Assembly: GCF_005116665.1 (NCBI RefSeq)
Contig: NZ_SWCJ01000004.1
Coordinates: forward strand, 345,847 to 409,846
Source of the DNA: Ferrimonas aestuarii
GTDB lineage: Bacteria; Pseudomonadota; Gammaproteobacteria; Enterobacterales; Shewanellaceae
Reading direction: 5' to 3'
Length of the DNA: 64,000 bases
Below, piece after piece: positions 57,304 through 64,000 of the stretch. Made by a program: the position numbers and the translations under genes. How positions within the stretch are numbered: the first letter of the stretch is position 1; every line of letters starts with the position of its first letter. The notes under the pieces are model-generated. The model saw only the letters and a list, made by a program, of their open reading frames with translations. It was not told the DNA's origin and made no database searches.

Positions 57304-57897
57304 ATGAGCAGTAAACCTAAAAGCAATCGTCGCGAGCAGATTCTGCAAGCGCTAGCTCGTATGCTGGAAACCTCTCCAGGTCAGCGTATTACCATCAAAA
57401 ACCTAGCCGACGAGGTTGGGGTTTCTGAAGCGGCACTTTATCGCCACTTCCCCTCTAAAGCGCGGATGTTTGAAGGCCTGATTGAGTTCATCGAGGATTC
57501 GATTCTGGGCAACATCAACCTGATCATGGAAGAGGAAGACGACACCATGGTGCGCTGTCAGCTGATGCTGCAGCTGCTGCTGACCTTCGCCGAGCGTAAC
57601 CCTGGCATGACCCGTCTGATGACCGGTGACGCCTTGGTAGGCGAGCAGGAGCGTCTTCGTGGCCGCATCACCAGCTTGTTTGACAAGGTTGAGCTCAACA
57701 TCAAACAGGCGCTGCGTGAGAAAGCCCTGCGTGAAGGCAGCGGATTCCATCTAGAAGAGGGCATTCTGGCGAACCTGCTGCTGTCTTACGCCGTGGGCCG
57801 CATCGCCCAGTACGTACGCAGTGAGTTTACCCAGTTGCCAACGGATAAGTTCTCAGAGCAGTGGGCGTTCATTCAGCGCCAACTTCTACAAAGCTGA
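57304..57897 (+). CDS. slmA: nucleoid occlusion factor SlmA
   Basis: TetR-fold protein of 197 residues: [49 protein letters not shown] (helix-turn-helix) and the conserved C-terminal helices. It binds DNA sites over the chromosome and blocks FtsZ ring assembly there. dut-slmA pairing is the gammaproteobacterial norm. Confidence 0.96.
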   Translation: MSSKPKSNRREQILQALARMLETSPGQRITIKNLADEVGVSEAALYRHFPSKARMFEGLIEFIEDSILGNINLIMEEEDDTMVRCQLMLQLLLTFAERNPGMTRLMTGDALVGEQERLRGRITSLFDKVELNIKQALREKALREGSGFHLEEGILANLLLSYAVGRIAQYVRSEFTQLPTDKFSEQWAFIQRQLLQS

Positions 57898-57919
57898 TGA
57901 CAACGTCGTCGAAATAATA

Positions 57920-57958
57920 AAAAACGGCGCCCTTAATTCATCAAGTGGCGCCGTTTTT
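57920..57958. terminator. bidirectional terminator, slmA/pyrE
   Basis: A-run, ACGGCGCC/GGCGCCGT stem with inner CTT/AAG pairs, T-run; lies between the convergent slmA and pyrE genes. Confidence 0.9.
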
Positions 57959-57978
57959 GTTTCTCGAAAAAGTCGGTA

Positions 57979-58620
57979 CTAGATGCCGTATTCGGCGCGG
58001 TAAGCACTCACTTGAGCCAACTCCGCTTCACGGCCTGGTTGCTCTTCCAGATAGGCAATCAGATCCGCCAAAGTCACAATGGCAATGATGCTGCAACCAT
58101 AGTCACGCTCAACCTCTTGAATGGCAGATAACTCGCCCTTGCCCTTCTCTTGACGATCCAGCGCAATCAGCACTCCAGAAAGGCTGGCATGGTTGGTCTT
58201 GATGATCTCCATCGATTCACGGATGGCCGTGCCTGCGGTGATCACATCGTCCACCAGCATCACTTTACCGGTGAGCTCAGAGCCCACCAGATTGCCGCCT
58301 TCTCCGTGATCTTTCTTCTCTTTACGGTTAAAGCAGTAGGGCTTGTCGATGTCGTAGTGATCCGCCAACGCCACCGCCGTGGTGGTCGCAATTGGAATGC
58401 CTTTGTAGGCTGGGCCAAAAAGCAGGTCGTAATCGATGCCGGAATCTGCCAACGCCGCCGCATAGAAGCGACCTAGGCGTGCCAAATCACGGCCAGTATT
58501 AAACAGTCCAGCGTTAAAGAAGTAAGGGCTCTTGCGGCCAGATTTCAAAGTAAACTCGCCAAAACGCAAAACGTTACGCTCAAGGGCAAACTCGATAAAC
58601 TCTCTTTGATAGTCTTTCAC
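57979..58620 (-). CDS. pyrE: orotate phosphoribosyltransferase
   Basis: PyrE of 213 residues: [49 protein letters not shown] loop and the PRPP-binding [17 protein letters not shown]. It makes OMP in pyrimidine synthesis. It follows rph, separated by an attenuator-like hairpin. Confidence 0.97.
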   Translation of the reverse strand: MKDYQREFIEFALERNVLRFGEFTLKSGRKSPYFFNAGLFNTGRDLARLGRFYAAALADSGIDYDLLFGPAYKGIPIATTTAVALADHYDIDKPYCFNRKEKKDHGEGGNLVGSELTGKVMLVDDVITAGTAIRESMEIIKTNHASLSGVLIALDRQEKGKGELSAIQEVERDYGCSIIAIVTLADLIAYLEEQPGREAELAQVSAYRAEYGI

Positions 58621-58652
58621 TTTGTCTCGACCTTTATTGTCATTGTGGGTAC

Positions 58653-58678
58653 AAAAAAGCGACCACTGTGGGTCGCTT
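58653..58678 (-). terminator. intercistronic attenuator-like terminator, rph-pyrE
   Basis: AAGCGACC/GGTCGCTT stem with a 6-base loop followed on the minus strand by a T6 run, starting about 10 bases after the rph stop and about 35 before the pyrE start. The position is the same as the E. coli pyrE attenuator, where translation of the end of rph under UTP shortage prevents termination. Confidence 0.8.
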
Positions 58679-58687
58679 CAAAAATCA

Positions 58688-59407
58688 TTATCCGGCGGCC
58701 AGTGCCGCCTTCTGTGCTTCGATGATATTGCCAATGCCGGTCTTAGCCAGCGCCAGCATCTCGAGCAACTCTTCGTGGCTAAAGGGTTCGCCCTCAGCGG
58801 TGCCCTGCACTTCAATCATGCGGCCATCTTCCGCCATCACCACGTTCATGTCGGTTTCGGCAGCAGAGTCTTCCACGTACTCCAGATCGCATACCGCTTG
58901 GCCATCAACCACGCCTACGGAAACCGCCGCAATCATAAACTTCAGGGGATCTTGCTTCAGCTTCTTATCACGCTGCAGACCGTTCAGAGCATCCACTAGC
59001 GCCACGCAAGCACCGGTAATTGACGCAGTACGAGTGCCGCCATCGGCCTGAATTACATCGCAATCGATGGTGATGGTGTATTCACCCAGCTTCTCCAAGT
59101 CCACCGCCGCACGCAGAGAACGTGCGATCAGGCGCTGAATCTCTAGGGTACGACCGCCCTGCTTACCACGGGCAGCTTCGCGGCCACTGCGGCTGTGAGT
59201 AGCACGAGGCAGCATGCTGTATTCAGCGGTTACCCAGCCTTGGCCCTTGCCTTTCAAAAAGCGTGGCACGCCCTCTTCTACCGTGGCGTTACACAGCACC
59301 TTAGTATGGCCAAACTCCACCAGTACCGAGCCTTCGGCATAACGGGTGTAGTTACGAGTAATGGTGATATCACGAGTTTGATCGACGGCGCGATTGTCAG
59401 GACGCAT
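58688..59407 (-). CDS. rph: ribonuclease PH
   Basis: Full-length RNase PH of 239 residues: [70 protein letters not shown] and the intact C-terminus. A phosphorolytic 3' exonuclease that trims tRNA. It precedes pyrE and appears functional, unlike the frameshifted rph of E. coli K-12. Confidence 0.96.
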   Translation of the reverse strand: MRPDNRAVDQTRDITITRNYTRYAEGSVLVEFGHTKVLCNATVEEGVPRFLKGKGQGWVTAEYSMLPRATHSRSGREAARGKQGGRTLEIQRLIARSLRAAVDLEKLGEYTITIDCDVIQADGGTRTASITGACVALVDALNGLQRDKKLKQDPLKFMIAAVSVGVVDGQAVCDLEYVEDSAAETDMNVVMAEDGRMIEVQGTAEGEPFSHEELLEMLALAKTGIGNIIEAQKAALAAG

Positions 59408-59439
59408 GCGGATAGCCTTAGCAATAAATTTGGGGCGGT

Positions 59440-59445
59440 ATTATA
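59440..59445 (-). promoter_or_regulatory. -10 element candidate for rph
   Basis: A perfect minus-strand TATAAT, 33 bases before the rph ATG; no good -35 at 16-18 bases. Confidence 0.35.
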
Positions 59446-59527
59446 CCTGTCGGCCGCGTAATTCGCGAGCCAGCCGCCACTGCATTTTTCACCAGGGCAG
59501 TTTGGCTCAAGCCATTTTGTGCCAATA

Positions 59528-59556
59528 TTGGTGATACCGACCACCGTTGGTATACT
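59528..59556 (+). promoter_or_regulatory. sigma70 promoter for yicC
   Basis: TTGGTG-17-TATACT, start point near 59563, 27 bases before the yicC ATG. Confidence 0.6.
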
Positions 59557-59589
59557 GCCGCCAGTATTTAATCAAAAGGCCAATTGCTC

Positions 59590-60453
59590 ATGATCCACAG
59601 CATGACCGCGTACGCCCGCACCGAAGTCAAAGCCGACTGGGGTAACGCCTCCTGGGAAATCCGCTCTGTAAATCAACGCTATCTGGAAACCTACCTGCGT
59701 CTACCGGAGCAATTCCGTTCCCTAGAACCTATGCTGCGCGATCGCCTACGCAAGCGTCTGGCTCGCGGTAAAGTGGAAGTAAACCTGCGCTTCGAGCTGG
59801 CTGACAACGCCAGCGATACCCTGCAGATGAACGAAAAGCTGGCTGGCCAGCTGATTGAGAAAGCTCAACAACTGCACACCATGGCAGGCATTGGTCAGCT
59901 CAACCTAGTTGAACTGATGCGCTGGCCTGGTGTTCTGGCCGCTGACGAGCGTGATATGGACGCCATCGGCAAAGAACTGCTGGCTAAATTCGACGAAACC
60001 GTCGATGCCTTCCTAGAAGCTCGCGGCTCTGAAGGTACCGCACTTGAGAAGATGATCAATGAGCGCCTTGATGGTGTTACCGAGCAAGCCACCTTCGTTC
60101 GTGGCCGCATGCCTGAGATCATGGATTGGCAGCGTCAGAAACTGAATGACCGCCTGGAAGAGGTTCGTGAAACTCTAGATTCTGCTCGGATTGAGCAGGA
60201 GATGATTCTATTGGCGCAGAAGATGGACGTCGCCGAAGAGGTGGATCGTCTGGACGCCCACGTGGCTGAAACCCGCAAGATTCTGAAGAAAGGCGGCGCC
60301 TGTGGCCGTCGCTTGGACTTCATGATGCAGGAGTTCAACCGCGAATCCAATACTCTAGCCTCCAAGTCCATCAGCACCGACATCACCAACGCCGCCGTTG
60401 AGCTGAAGGTACTCATTGAGCAGATGCGTGAGCAGATCCAAAATATTGAATAG
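59590..60453 (+). CDS. yicC: YicC-family endoribonuclease
   Basis: A 287-residue YicC: MIHSMTAYARTEVKADWGNASWEIRSVNQRYLETYLRLPEQFRSLEP at the N-terminus and RLDFMMQEFNRESNTLASKS near the end are nearly the E. coli sequence. YicC is an endoribonuclease, known to cut small RNAs. The ATG at 59590 matches the family; a TTG two codons upstream is the alternative. Its 3' end is intact and faces an integrase gene, as expected where an island has entered at the yicC terminus. Confidence 0.95.
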   Translation: MIHSMTAYARTEVKADWGNASWEIRSVNQRYLETYLRLPEQFRSLEPMLRDRLRKRLARGKVEVNLRFELADNASDTLQMNEKLAGQLIEKAQQLHTMAGIGQLNLVELMRWPGVLAADERDMDAIGKELLAKFDETVDAFLEARGSEGTALEKMINERLDGVTEQATFVRGRMPEIMDWQRQKLNDRLEEVRETLDSARIEQEMILLAQKMDVAEEVDRLDAHVAETRKILKKGGACGRRLDFMMQEFNRESNTLASKSISTDITNAAVELKVLIEQMREQIQNIE

Positions 60454-60684
60454 GCTCTACGCCATTTCGCCAAAATTCATTAAGTCCTGTTTATACAGGG
60501 CTTTTTATTATCTAACGTCTATCAAGATTCATGATAAGTCATCCTTTATCATCATCTAATGGGTATCAAAGAGGGTAGCAAACTTACAAATACCCCAATT
60601 TGTGGACTCAAAAACCCTATTTACTACCCACCAAGCCCAAATCCTGCTAAAACAGTGGGTATCAGTGCAGCAAGGAACGAGAAA
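60454..60684. other. chromosome-island junction with candidate att region
   Basis: The 231 bases from the yicC stop to the integrase ATG. It begins with a yicC terminator, then AT-rich sequence. The 8-mer GGGTATCA occurs at 60561-60568 and 60657-60664, with TACCC inverted copies between, possible arm-type integrase sites. The left attachment site should lie at or near the yicC 3' end; the core cannot be fixed without the right end, which is outside the window. Confidence 0.45.
60483..60506 (+). terminator. yicC terminator
   Basis: AGTCCTGT/ACAGGGCT stem (one mismatch) with TTAT loop and TTTTT, 30 bases after the yicC stop. Confidence 0.7.
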
Positions 60685-61896
60685 ATGGGTAAGTTGAGCG
60701 CAAAGGGCGTGCAGTCGATTGTGAAAGAGGGGAAAGCTGGCAGGTATGGTGATGGAGATGGCCTGTACCTGATGTTACCCAACAGCGGCAAACCCTACTG
60801 GATGCTGCGCTATACGCTGTTCGGAAAGCGGCGCTCAATGACTATCGCCAAGCTCACTGATCTGTCCTTGGCAGATGCACGCGTAAAAGCTGCATTGCTT
60901 AAACAGAAAGTAAGAGGCGGGGAAGACCCAATAGCGCAACGCAGCGCCGAAAAAAAAGTGGTGCTCCGCACCGTTGATGACTTGTTTGCTGACTGGTACC
61001 AAAGCCTCGAGAAAAGGCTAAAGCATCCAGGTATTCCTAAGCGGATTTACACCAAAGAGATTGAGCCTCACATCGGGCAATACCCACTCGATAAAGTCAC
61101 ACCATTAGAGATTCGCAATATCATCCGCACGGTTGCAGACAGCGGCAGACCAAGCATTGCCAACGACACACTGATGTACCTGAAGCAGCTGTTTAACCAT
61201 GCTTTGAAGCTGCACCTACTCATGCACAACCCTGCTGCAGCATTCAAAGTCGATGATGCTGGCGGATTAGAAAAGAGCCGAACAAGGGCTCTGAGCTTGG
61301 ATGAACTTGAGCATGTCTTTGGAGTGTTCAAAGAAAACGCCACCAGCTTTACCCGAGACAACTACCTTGCTTGCGCTCTGCTTGTGACACTCGGAGTTCG
61401 GAAGACAGAGCTCACTGAAGCCAAGTGGGAAGAGTTCGATCTAGACAAGGCACTCTGGAAGCTACCAGAGCAGCGCAGCAAGACCGATACAGCGTTAACC
61501 ATTCCATTACCACCGCCAGCAGTCGAGTGGTTAAAAGAATTGGAGATCCGCGCTTGTGGCTCTGAGTACGTATTCCCCAGCCGTCGAAGCTCCAAGAACC
61601 CACACATGGGCAAAGACACACTTAACCGTGCCATCGCCAAGTTGTTTGGCCAGGAGCCAGGGAAAAAGGTACAGCCGCCAAACCGCATGGGTGACCTTGA
61701 ACCATTCACCGTGCATGACCTACGCCGTACCTGTCGCAGCCTCTTGGCCGCAGAGGGGATCGCTCCACACGTTGCCGAACGGTGCCTTAACCACAAGTTA
61801 GGTGGAGTAGAAGGCATCTACGACCGGCATGATTACCTTGAAGAGCGTAGAGAAGCGCTGGAGCGGATCTCAACACACATTTCCGCGCTCACTTAA
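60685..61896 (+). CDS. tyrosine-type site-specific integrase
   Basis: A 403-residue phage/island integrase. Residues 1-90 form the DUF4102 arm-binding domain (GDGDGLYLMLPNSGKPYWMLRYTLFGKRR); about 95-190 the SAM-like core-binding domain; 205-400 the catalytic domain with Arg239, His344-x-x-Arg347 (HDLRRT), His370 and nucleophile Tyr379, all present. The frame runs back to 60559, but AAGGAACGAG precedes the ATG at 60685, which matches the family start. It inserts the island at the yicC 3' end. Its last codons overlap the convergent gene by 8 bases. Confidence 0.93.
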   Translation: MGKLSAKGVQSIVKEGKAGRYGDGDGLYLMLPNSGKPYWMLRYTLFGKRRSMTIAKLTDLSLADARVKAALLKQKVRGGEDPIAQRSAEKKVVLRTVDDLFADWYQSLEKRLKHPGIPKRIYTKEIEPHIGQYPLDKVTPLEIRNIIRTVADSGRPSIANDTLMYLKQLFNHALKLHLLMHNPAAAFKVDDAGGLEKSRTRALSLDELEHVFGVFKENATSFTRDNYLACALLVTLGVRKTELTEAKWEEFDLDKALWKLPEQRSKTDTALTIPLPPPAVEWLKELEIRACGSEYVFPSRRSSKNPHMGKDTLNRAIAKLFGQEPGKKVQPPNRMGDLEPFTVHDLRRTCRSLLAAEGIAPHVAERCLNHKLGGVEGIYDRHDYLEERREALERISTHISALT

Positions 61897-62827
61897 GGCT
61901 TCCTATTTGCTGAACATACGAATCATCAATCAGCTTCTCGACAAGCTGATTGATGTGTATACCTTGTGCCTTAGCCATTTCATCAAGCTTAGATTTTGCG
62001 TCTTCTCTAATCACAAAACTACAAGCTTTTTTTCCTTTTCGATTGTCTCTCAATTTTTTCTGCTGCCATGCTCGATTAAAACTTTGAGCAAACATTTTTT
62101 TAAGATCAGGAATACAATTCCATGCATCAAAGGCAGCATAAATGGATAAATACATCTCCTTCAACTCAACAGGTTGAGTTGGAGGAAGTACCGGCTTTTG
62201 GTGCAAGCCCTGCTTACCACCATAAGATTTTATATAATCAAATGCCCAGCGACACTGCTCTTCATCATCCTCTTTTAGCCAAGAAAATGGTTTTTTATCT
62301 GAATAAATTTTTGCCCATTCCCTACTCAACTCATCGATAAGATCTAACTTCCAGCCTAATGGTTGATTCACTCTATCGAAGAATCTAACAAGTTCCTTAA
62401 ACCTATCTTTTGAGCTAGAAATAATCATTTTTAAACCATGGTTCTTATAGGAGACGAGATCTAACTCATACTCTGCCACATTTAATTCTGCACAAGGCAT
62501 AAATGGAGACGGCTTATAGCTAGAGTGGGCAACTGTCATCCAAACCCAATAAATTGCCCTATCACTACATTCAATCCATTTAAATTTATCTATTGGCACT
62601 AAGGAATCTTTAGCCTCCAGCACTAACTCTCGTAAAAGTCTCAATTTCCTCTTGTCATCTAAAGCAACCATTTTGTGAAAGTGTGACCTTATTATTGAAA
62701 GCCCAGCTGCTGTAGTATCTATAGATACAAATTCTATACATTTATTTTTACGTAGAATCGCCAAGCATGATTCAACCACTCTTCTGTTATACCCAACAAC
62801 GGAAACCAACTCACTATCGAAACTCAT
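61889..62827 (-). CDS. island protein of unknown function with RHH-like C-terminus
   Basis: A 312-residue protein, not recognised. The last 50 residues are basic, then KKACSFVIREDAKSKLDEMA..GIHINQLVEKLIDDSY, a beta strand and two helices as in ribbon-helix-helix DNA-binding proteins. The first 260 residues look alpha-helical and have no motif I know. Codon use is AT-rich. Candidate roles are island repressor, partition or origin-binding accessory to the HUH protein, since it points away from the shared 390-base gap in front of that gene. ATG at 62827 chosen; three codons longer is possible. Confidence 0.6.
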   Translation of the reverse strand: MSFDSELVSVVGYNRRVVESCLAILRKNKCIEFVSIDTTAAGLSIIRSHFHKMVALDDKRKLRLLRELVLEAKDSLVPIDKFKWIECSDRAIYWVWMTVAHSSYKPSPFMPCAELNVAEYELDLVSYKNHGLKMIISSSKDRFKELVRFFDRVNQPLGWKLDLIDELSREWAKIYSDKKPFSWLKEDDEEQCRWAFDYIKSYGGKQGLHQKPVLPPTQPVELKEMYLSIYAAFDAWNCIPDLKKMFAQSFNRAWQQKKLRDNRKGKKACSFVIREDAKSKLDEMAKAQGIHINQLVEKLIDDSYVQQIGSLK

Positions 62828-63220
62828 ACAGACCAATTACTTAGTAACATAACAGTACACGCACAAGTATCACTTATGTCACCATACAGTCCACATCACA
62901 TATACGTCGAAGTAATAACCAAGTAGCCTCAGAGTACTTTTTTGAGAGTTAAATCACAGAAAGAGCTCCACTGCTGCCTACTTTTTAGCAAAGTTAACTA
63001 GAGAGCAATGATTGTTACCCTACCTGCGGACTAGCTTTGATAGCACGCTCAAATCTGGCAGCCTGTTCAGCGCTAGTGAGATATGCCTACTGTCTGATTG
63101 GTAATATTACAGGTAGGACTAACCAAACCTGTTACTAATTCACCACCAGACTAATCAATGACATTTTTATCATTCAATACCTCTCCTATAGACATCTAAA
63201 AAACGATAGGAGAACTAGCA
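62828..63220. other. gap with putative rolling-circle origin elements
   Basis: No gene. It contains direct copies of TGCCTACT (62975-62982, 63084-63091), CCTACCTG (63019-63026) and its inverse CAGGTAGG (63110-63117), plus the stem-loop at 63086-63117. The divergent promoters of the two flanking island genes must also lie here. The ribosome site AGGAG precedes the ATG at 63221. Confidence 0.5.
63086..63117 (+). other. stem-loop with TAATATTAC, candidate origin nick site
   Basis: CCTACTGT pairs with ACAGGTAGG (8 bp, one bulged G) around a 15-base loop ending in TAATATT; the nonanucleotide TAATATTAC lies at 63102-63110, straddling the loop-stem edge. This nonanucleotide is the nicking site of geminivirus-type Rep proteins. 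GTAATATTAC is also a perfect 10-base palindrome, so another reading is a protein operator. Confidence 0.4.
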
Positions 63221-63889
63221 ATGACGCATTCACAACATCTACCTTATGGGCCATTAAACCAATGCTATTTAGATAGAATTGAAGCTACCTTGATGGCTTC
63301 ATTAAACACACACCCAAGACTAATGGTTGTGCGTATAGATTTACGCATACCTGACAATGGTCAATACTCTGATAATCAATTGAGTTATGACACGCCAACG
63401 TTCTTTATGAATACAGGTCCAAATCTAATTTCAAGATTCACTAAGTCACTAAAAGCACAAGTTACAGCCGAACAATATGCAAAGCTAAAAAAGGGCAAGC
63501 GAGTACACCCTTGCGACATCAACTTTGTTTGGACCAGAGAGTATTCCCAAAACAATAAACCTCACTATCATCTAGCACTGTTTGTAAATAGGGATAGATA
63601 CCATTCTTTAGGCAACAAGAATGCTCCAGGTTCTTTCGCATGGATAATCAAAAAAGCATGGGCAAGTGCATTAGGTCTACCAGTTGATGAGTTTTCAACA
63701 CTAGTCCACATTCCCGAAAATCCAATTTATGCGCTCAATCACAATGCTCCGCACCAAATGTTTTTAGAGCAACTGTATCCAGTGCTAAATCGTCTGAGTT
63801 ATTTAGCCAAAGAAAAGACAAAGATCTACGGCACTGGTCAGCGTAACTTTGGTTGCAGCAATCCAAAAAAAATGGTTCTTCGCGGATGA
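63221..63889 (+). CDS. YagK/YfjJ (inovirus Gp2)-like HUH replication protein
   Basis: A 222-residue protein of the YagK/YfjJ C-terminal domain family found in P4-like prophages and inoviruses. It contains an HUH motif, His115-Tyr-His117 in KPHYHLALFV, preceded by a FVWTREYS strand (motif 1 position), and a candidate Tyr194-LA-Lys197 (YxxK) as nucleophile motif 3. These are the marks of rolling-circle initiators. Upstream is AGGAG eight bases before the ATG and, 105 bases further, the TAATATTAC stem-loop. Inference: initiates replication or mobilisation of the island. No partner helicase is visible within the window. Confidence 0.72.
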   Translation: MTHSQHLPYGPLNQCYLDRIEATLMASLNTHPRLMVVRIDLRIPDNGQYSDNQLSYDTPTFFMNTGPNLISRFTKSLKAQVTAEQYAKLKKGKRVHPCDINFVWTREYSQNNKPHYHLALFVNRDRYHSLGNKNAPGSFAWIIKKAWASALGLPVDEFSTLVHIPENPIYALNHNAPHQMFLEQLYPVLNRLSYLAKEKTKIYGTGQRNFGCSNPKKMVLRG

Positions 63890-63905
63890 GCGGGGAATAG
63901 ATACA

Positions 63906-63970
63906 GAAACGGCTGGTTAGGTTAGAGTTTCATCGCCAAACAAAACCACTCACCAGCCACCAGCCGTTTC
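63906..63970. repeat. long-spaced inverted repeat after the HUH gene
   Basis: GAAACGGCTGGT (63906-63917) is perfectly complementary to ACCAGCCGTTTC (63959-63970), 41 bases between. No T-run follows, so it is not an ordinary terminator. It may be a second origin element, a hairpin of the island, or part of a larger repeat cut by the window end. Confidence 0.5.
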
Positions 63971-64000
63971 GATGTCGCAGCTTACCTTTCCTATTGAGCT

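Larger units (their letters stand above)
60454..64000 (+). mobile_element. genomic island at the yicC 3' end (left part)
   Basis: Integrase directly after yicC, then an unknown RHH-like protein gene and a YagK/YfjJ-type gene, in DNA visibly richer in A+T than the flanking housekeeping genes. The yicC 3' end is an established entry site of genomic islands, including mobilisable islands of Vibrio. Only the integrase-proximal end is visible; the right boundary lies beyond the window. Confidence 0.75.

Noticed and set aside
60488..60499. CTGTTTATACAG near the yicC terminator, resembling an SOS box
   Set aside because: The half-sites are 4 bases apart rather than 8, and the sequence is the terminator stem and loop.
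60430..60560. A duplicated yicC 3' end marking the right border of the island inside the window
   Set aside because: No second copy of the yicC terminal sequence was seen up to 64000, so the right border must lie outside.

Overview
The window is a chromosomal segment of a marine-type gammaproteobacterium of the Shewanella/Ferrimonas kind (order Alteromonadales). The evidence is the gene order dut-slmA-(pyrE-rph)-yicC, radC-rpmB-rpmG-mutM-coaD and lexA/plsB, all familiar from Enterobacteria and Shewanella. A complete caa3-type cytochrome oxidase locus, a WavE-type LPS core cluster and a multihaem outer-membrane-type lipoprotein point the same way. The genus is an inference from gene content; no rRNA or tRNA gene is visible.

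Layout. 1-2.6 kb: a minus-strand efflux operon (HlyD-like adaptor, DUF2955-like membrane protein, MarR regulator) with two MarR-type operators at its promoter. 2.8-6.7 kb: a four-haem lipoprotein with EF-hand-like loops, a LuxR-family regulator and a lipoprotein hydrolase. 6.7-15.6 kb: the cytochrome c oxidase locus coxB-coxA-ctaG-coxC with surf1, a Sco-like protein, ctaA, cyoE and sco; CoxB carries two cytochrome c domains, and a perfect FNR box lies upstream. 16-22.7 kb: sulA-like, lexA (two SOS boxes), plsB, an aromatic amino acid permease, tapT (DTW) and a LysR regulator. 22.7-30.2 kb: a divergent SahH-like protein behind a leader hairpin that can hide its ribosome binding site, then a Cu/Ag-type RND efflux operon with three small Cys/His-rich periplasmic proteins. 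30.3-35.8 kb: ubiC, a FliL-family protein, glpEG, the kbl-tdh threonine catabolism pair and a TetR regulator.

35.9-52.2 kb is the lipopolysaccharide inner-core and core cluster. It holds Kdo transferase and Kdo kinase, the full ADP-heptose pathway (gmhA, hldE, hldD), heptosyltransferases, a UDP-glucuronate-4-epimerase-like enzyme, two WavE paralogues and several glycosyltransferases. It also holds a less familiar cassette: a nucleotidyltransferase-HAD fusion next to an APH-fold kinase. 52.4-60.5 kb is conserved housekeeping DNA: coaD, mutM, rpmG, rpmB, radC, coaBC, dut, slmA, pyrE, rph, yicC, with an attenuator-like hairpin between rph and pyrE.

60.5-64 kb is foreign: a tyrosine integrase sits at the 3' end of yicC, a recognised island site, followed by visibly AT-richer DNA. 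This DNA carries an unknown protein with a ribbon-helix-helix-like C-terminus and a YagK/YfjJ (inovirus Gp2)-like protein with HUH and YxxK motifs. In front of the latter is a stem-loop containing TAATATTAC, the nonanucleotide of geminivirus-type rolling-circle origins. The island runs off the end of the window. The best candidates for something undescribed are this putative HUH replicon, the altered SahH-like enzyme with its leader, and the kinase/nucleotidyltransferase-HAD/WavE cassette.
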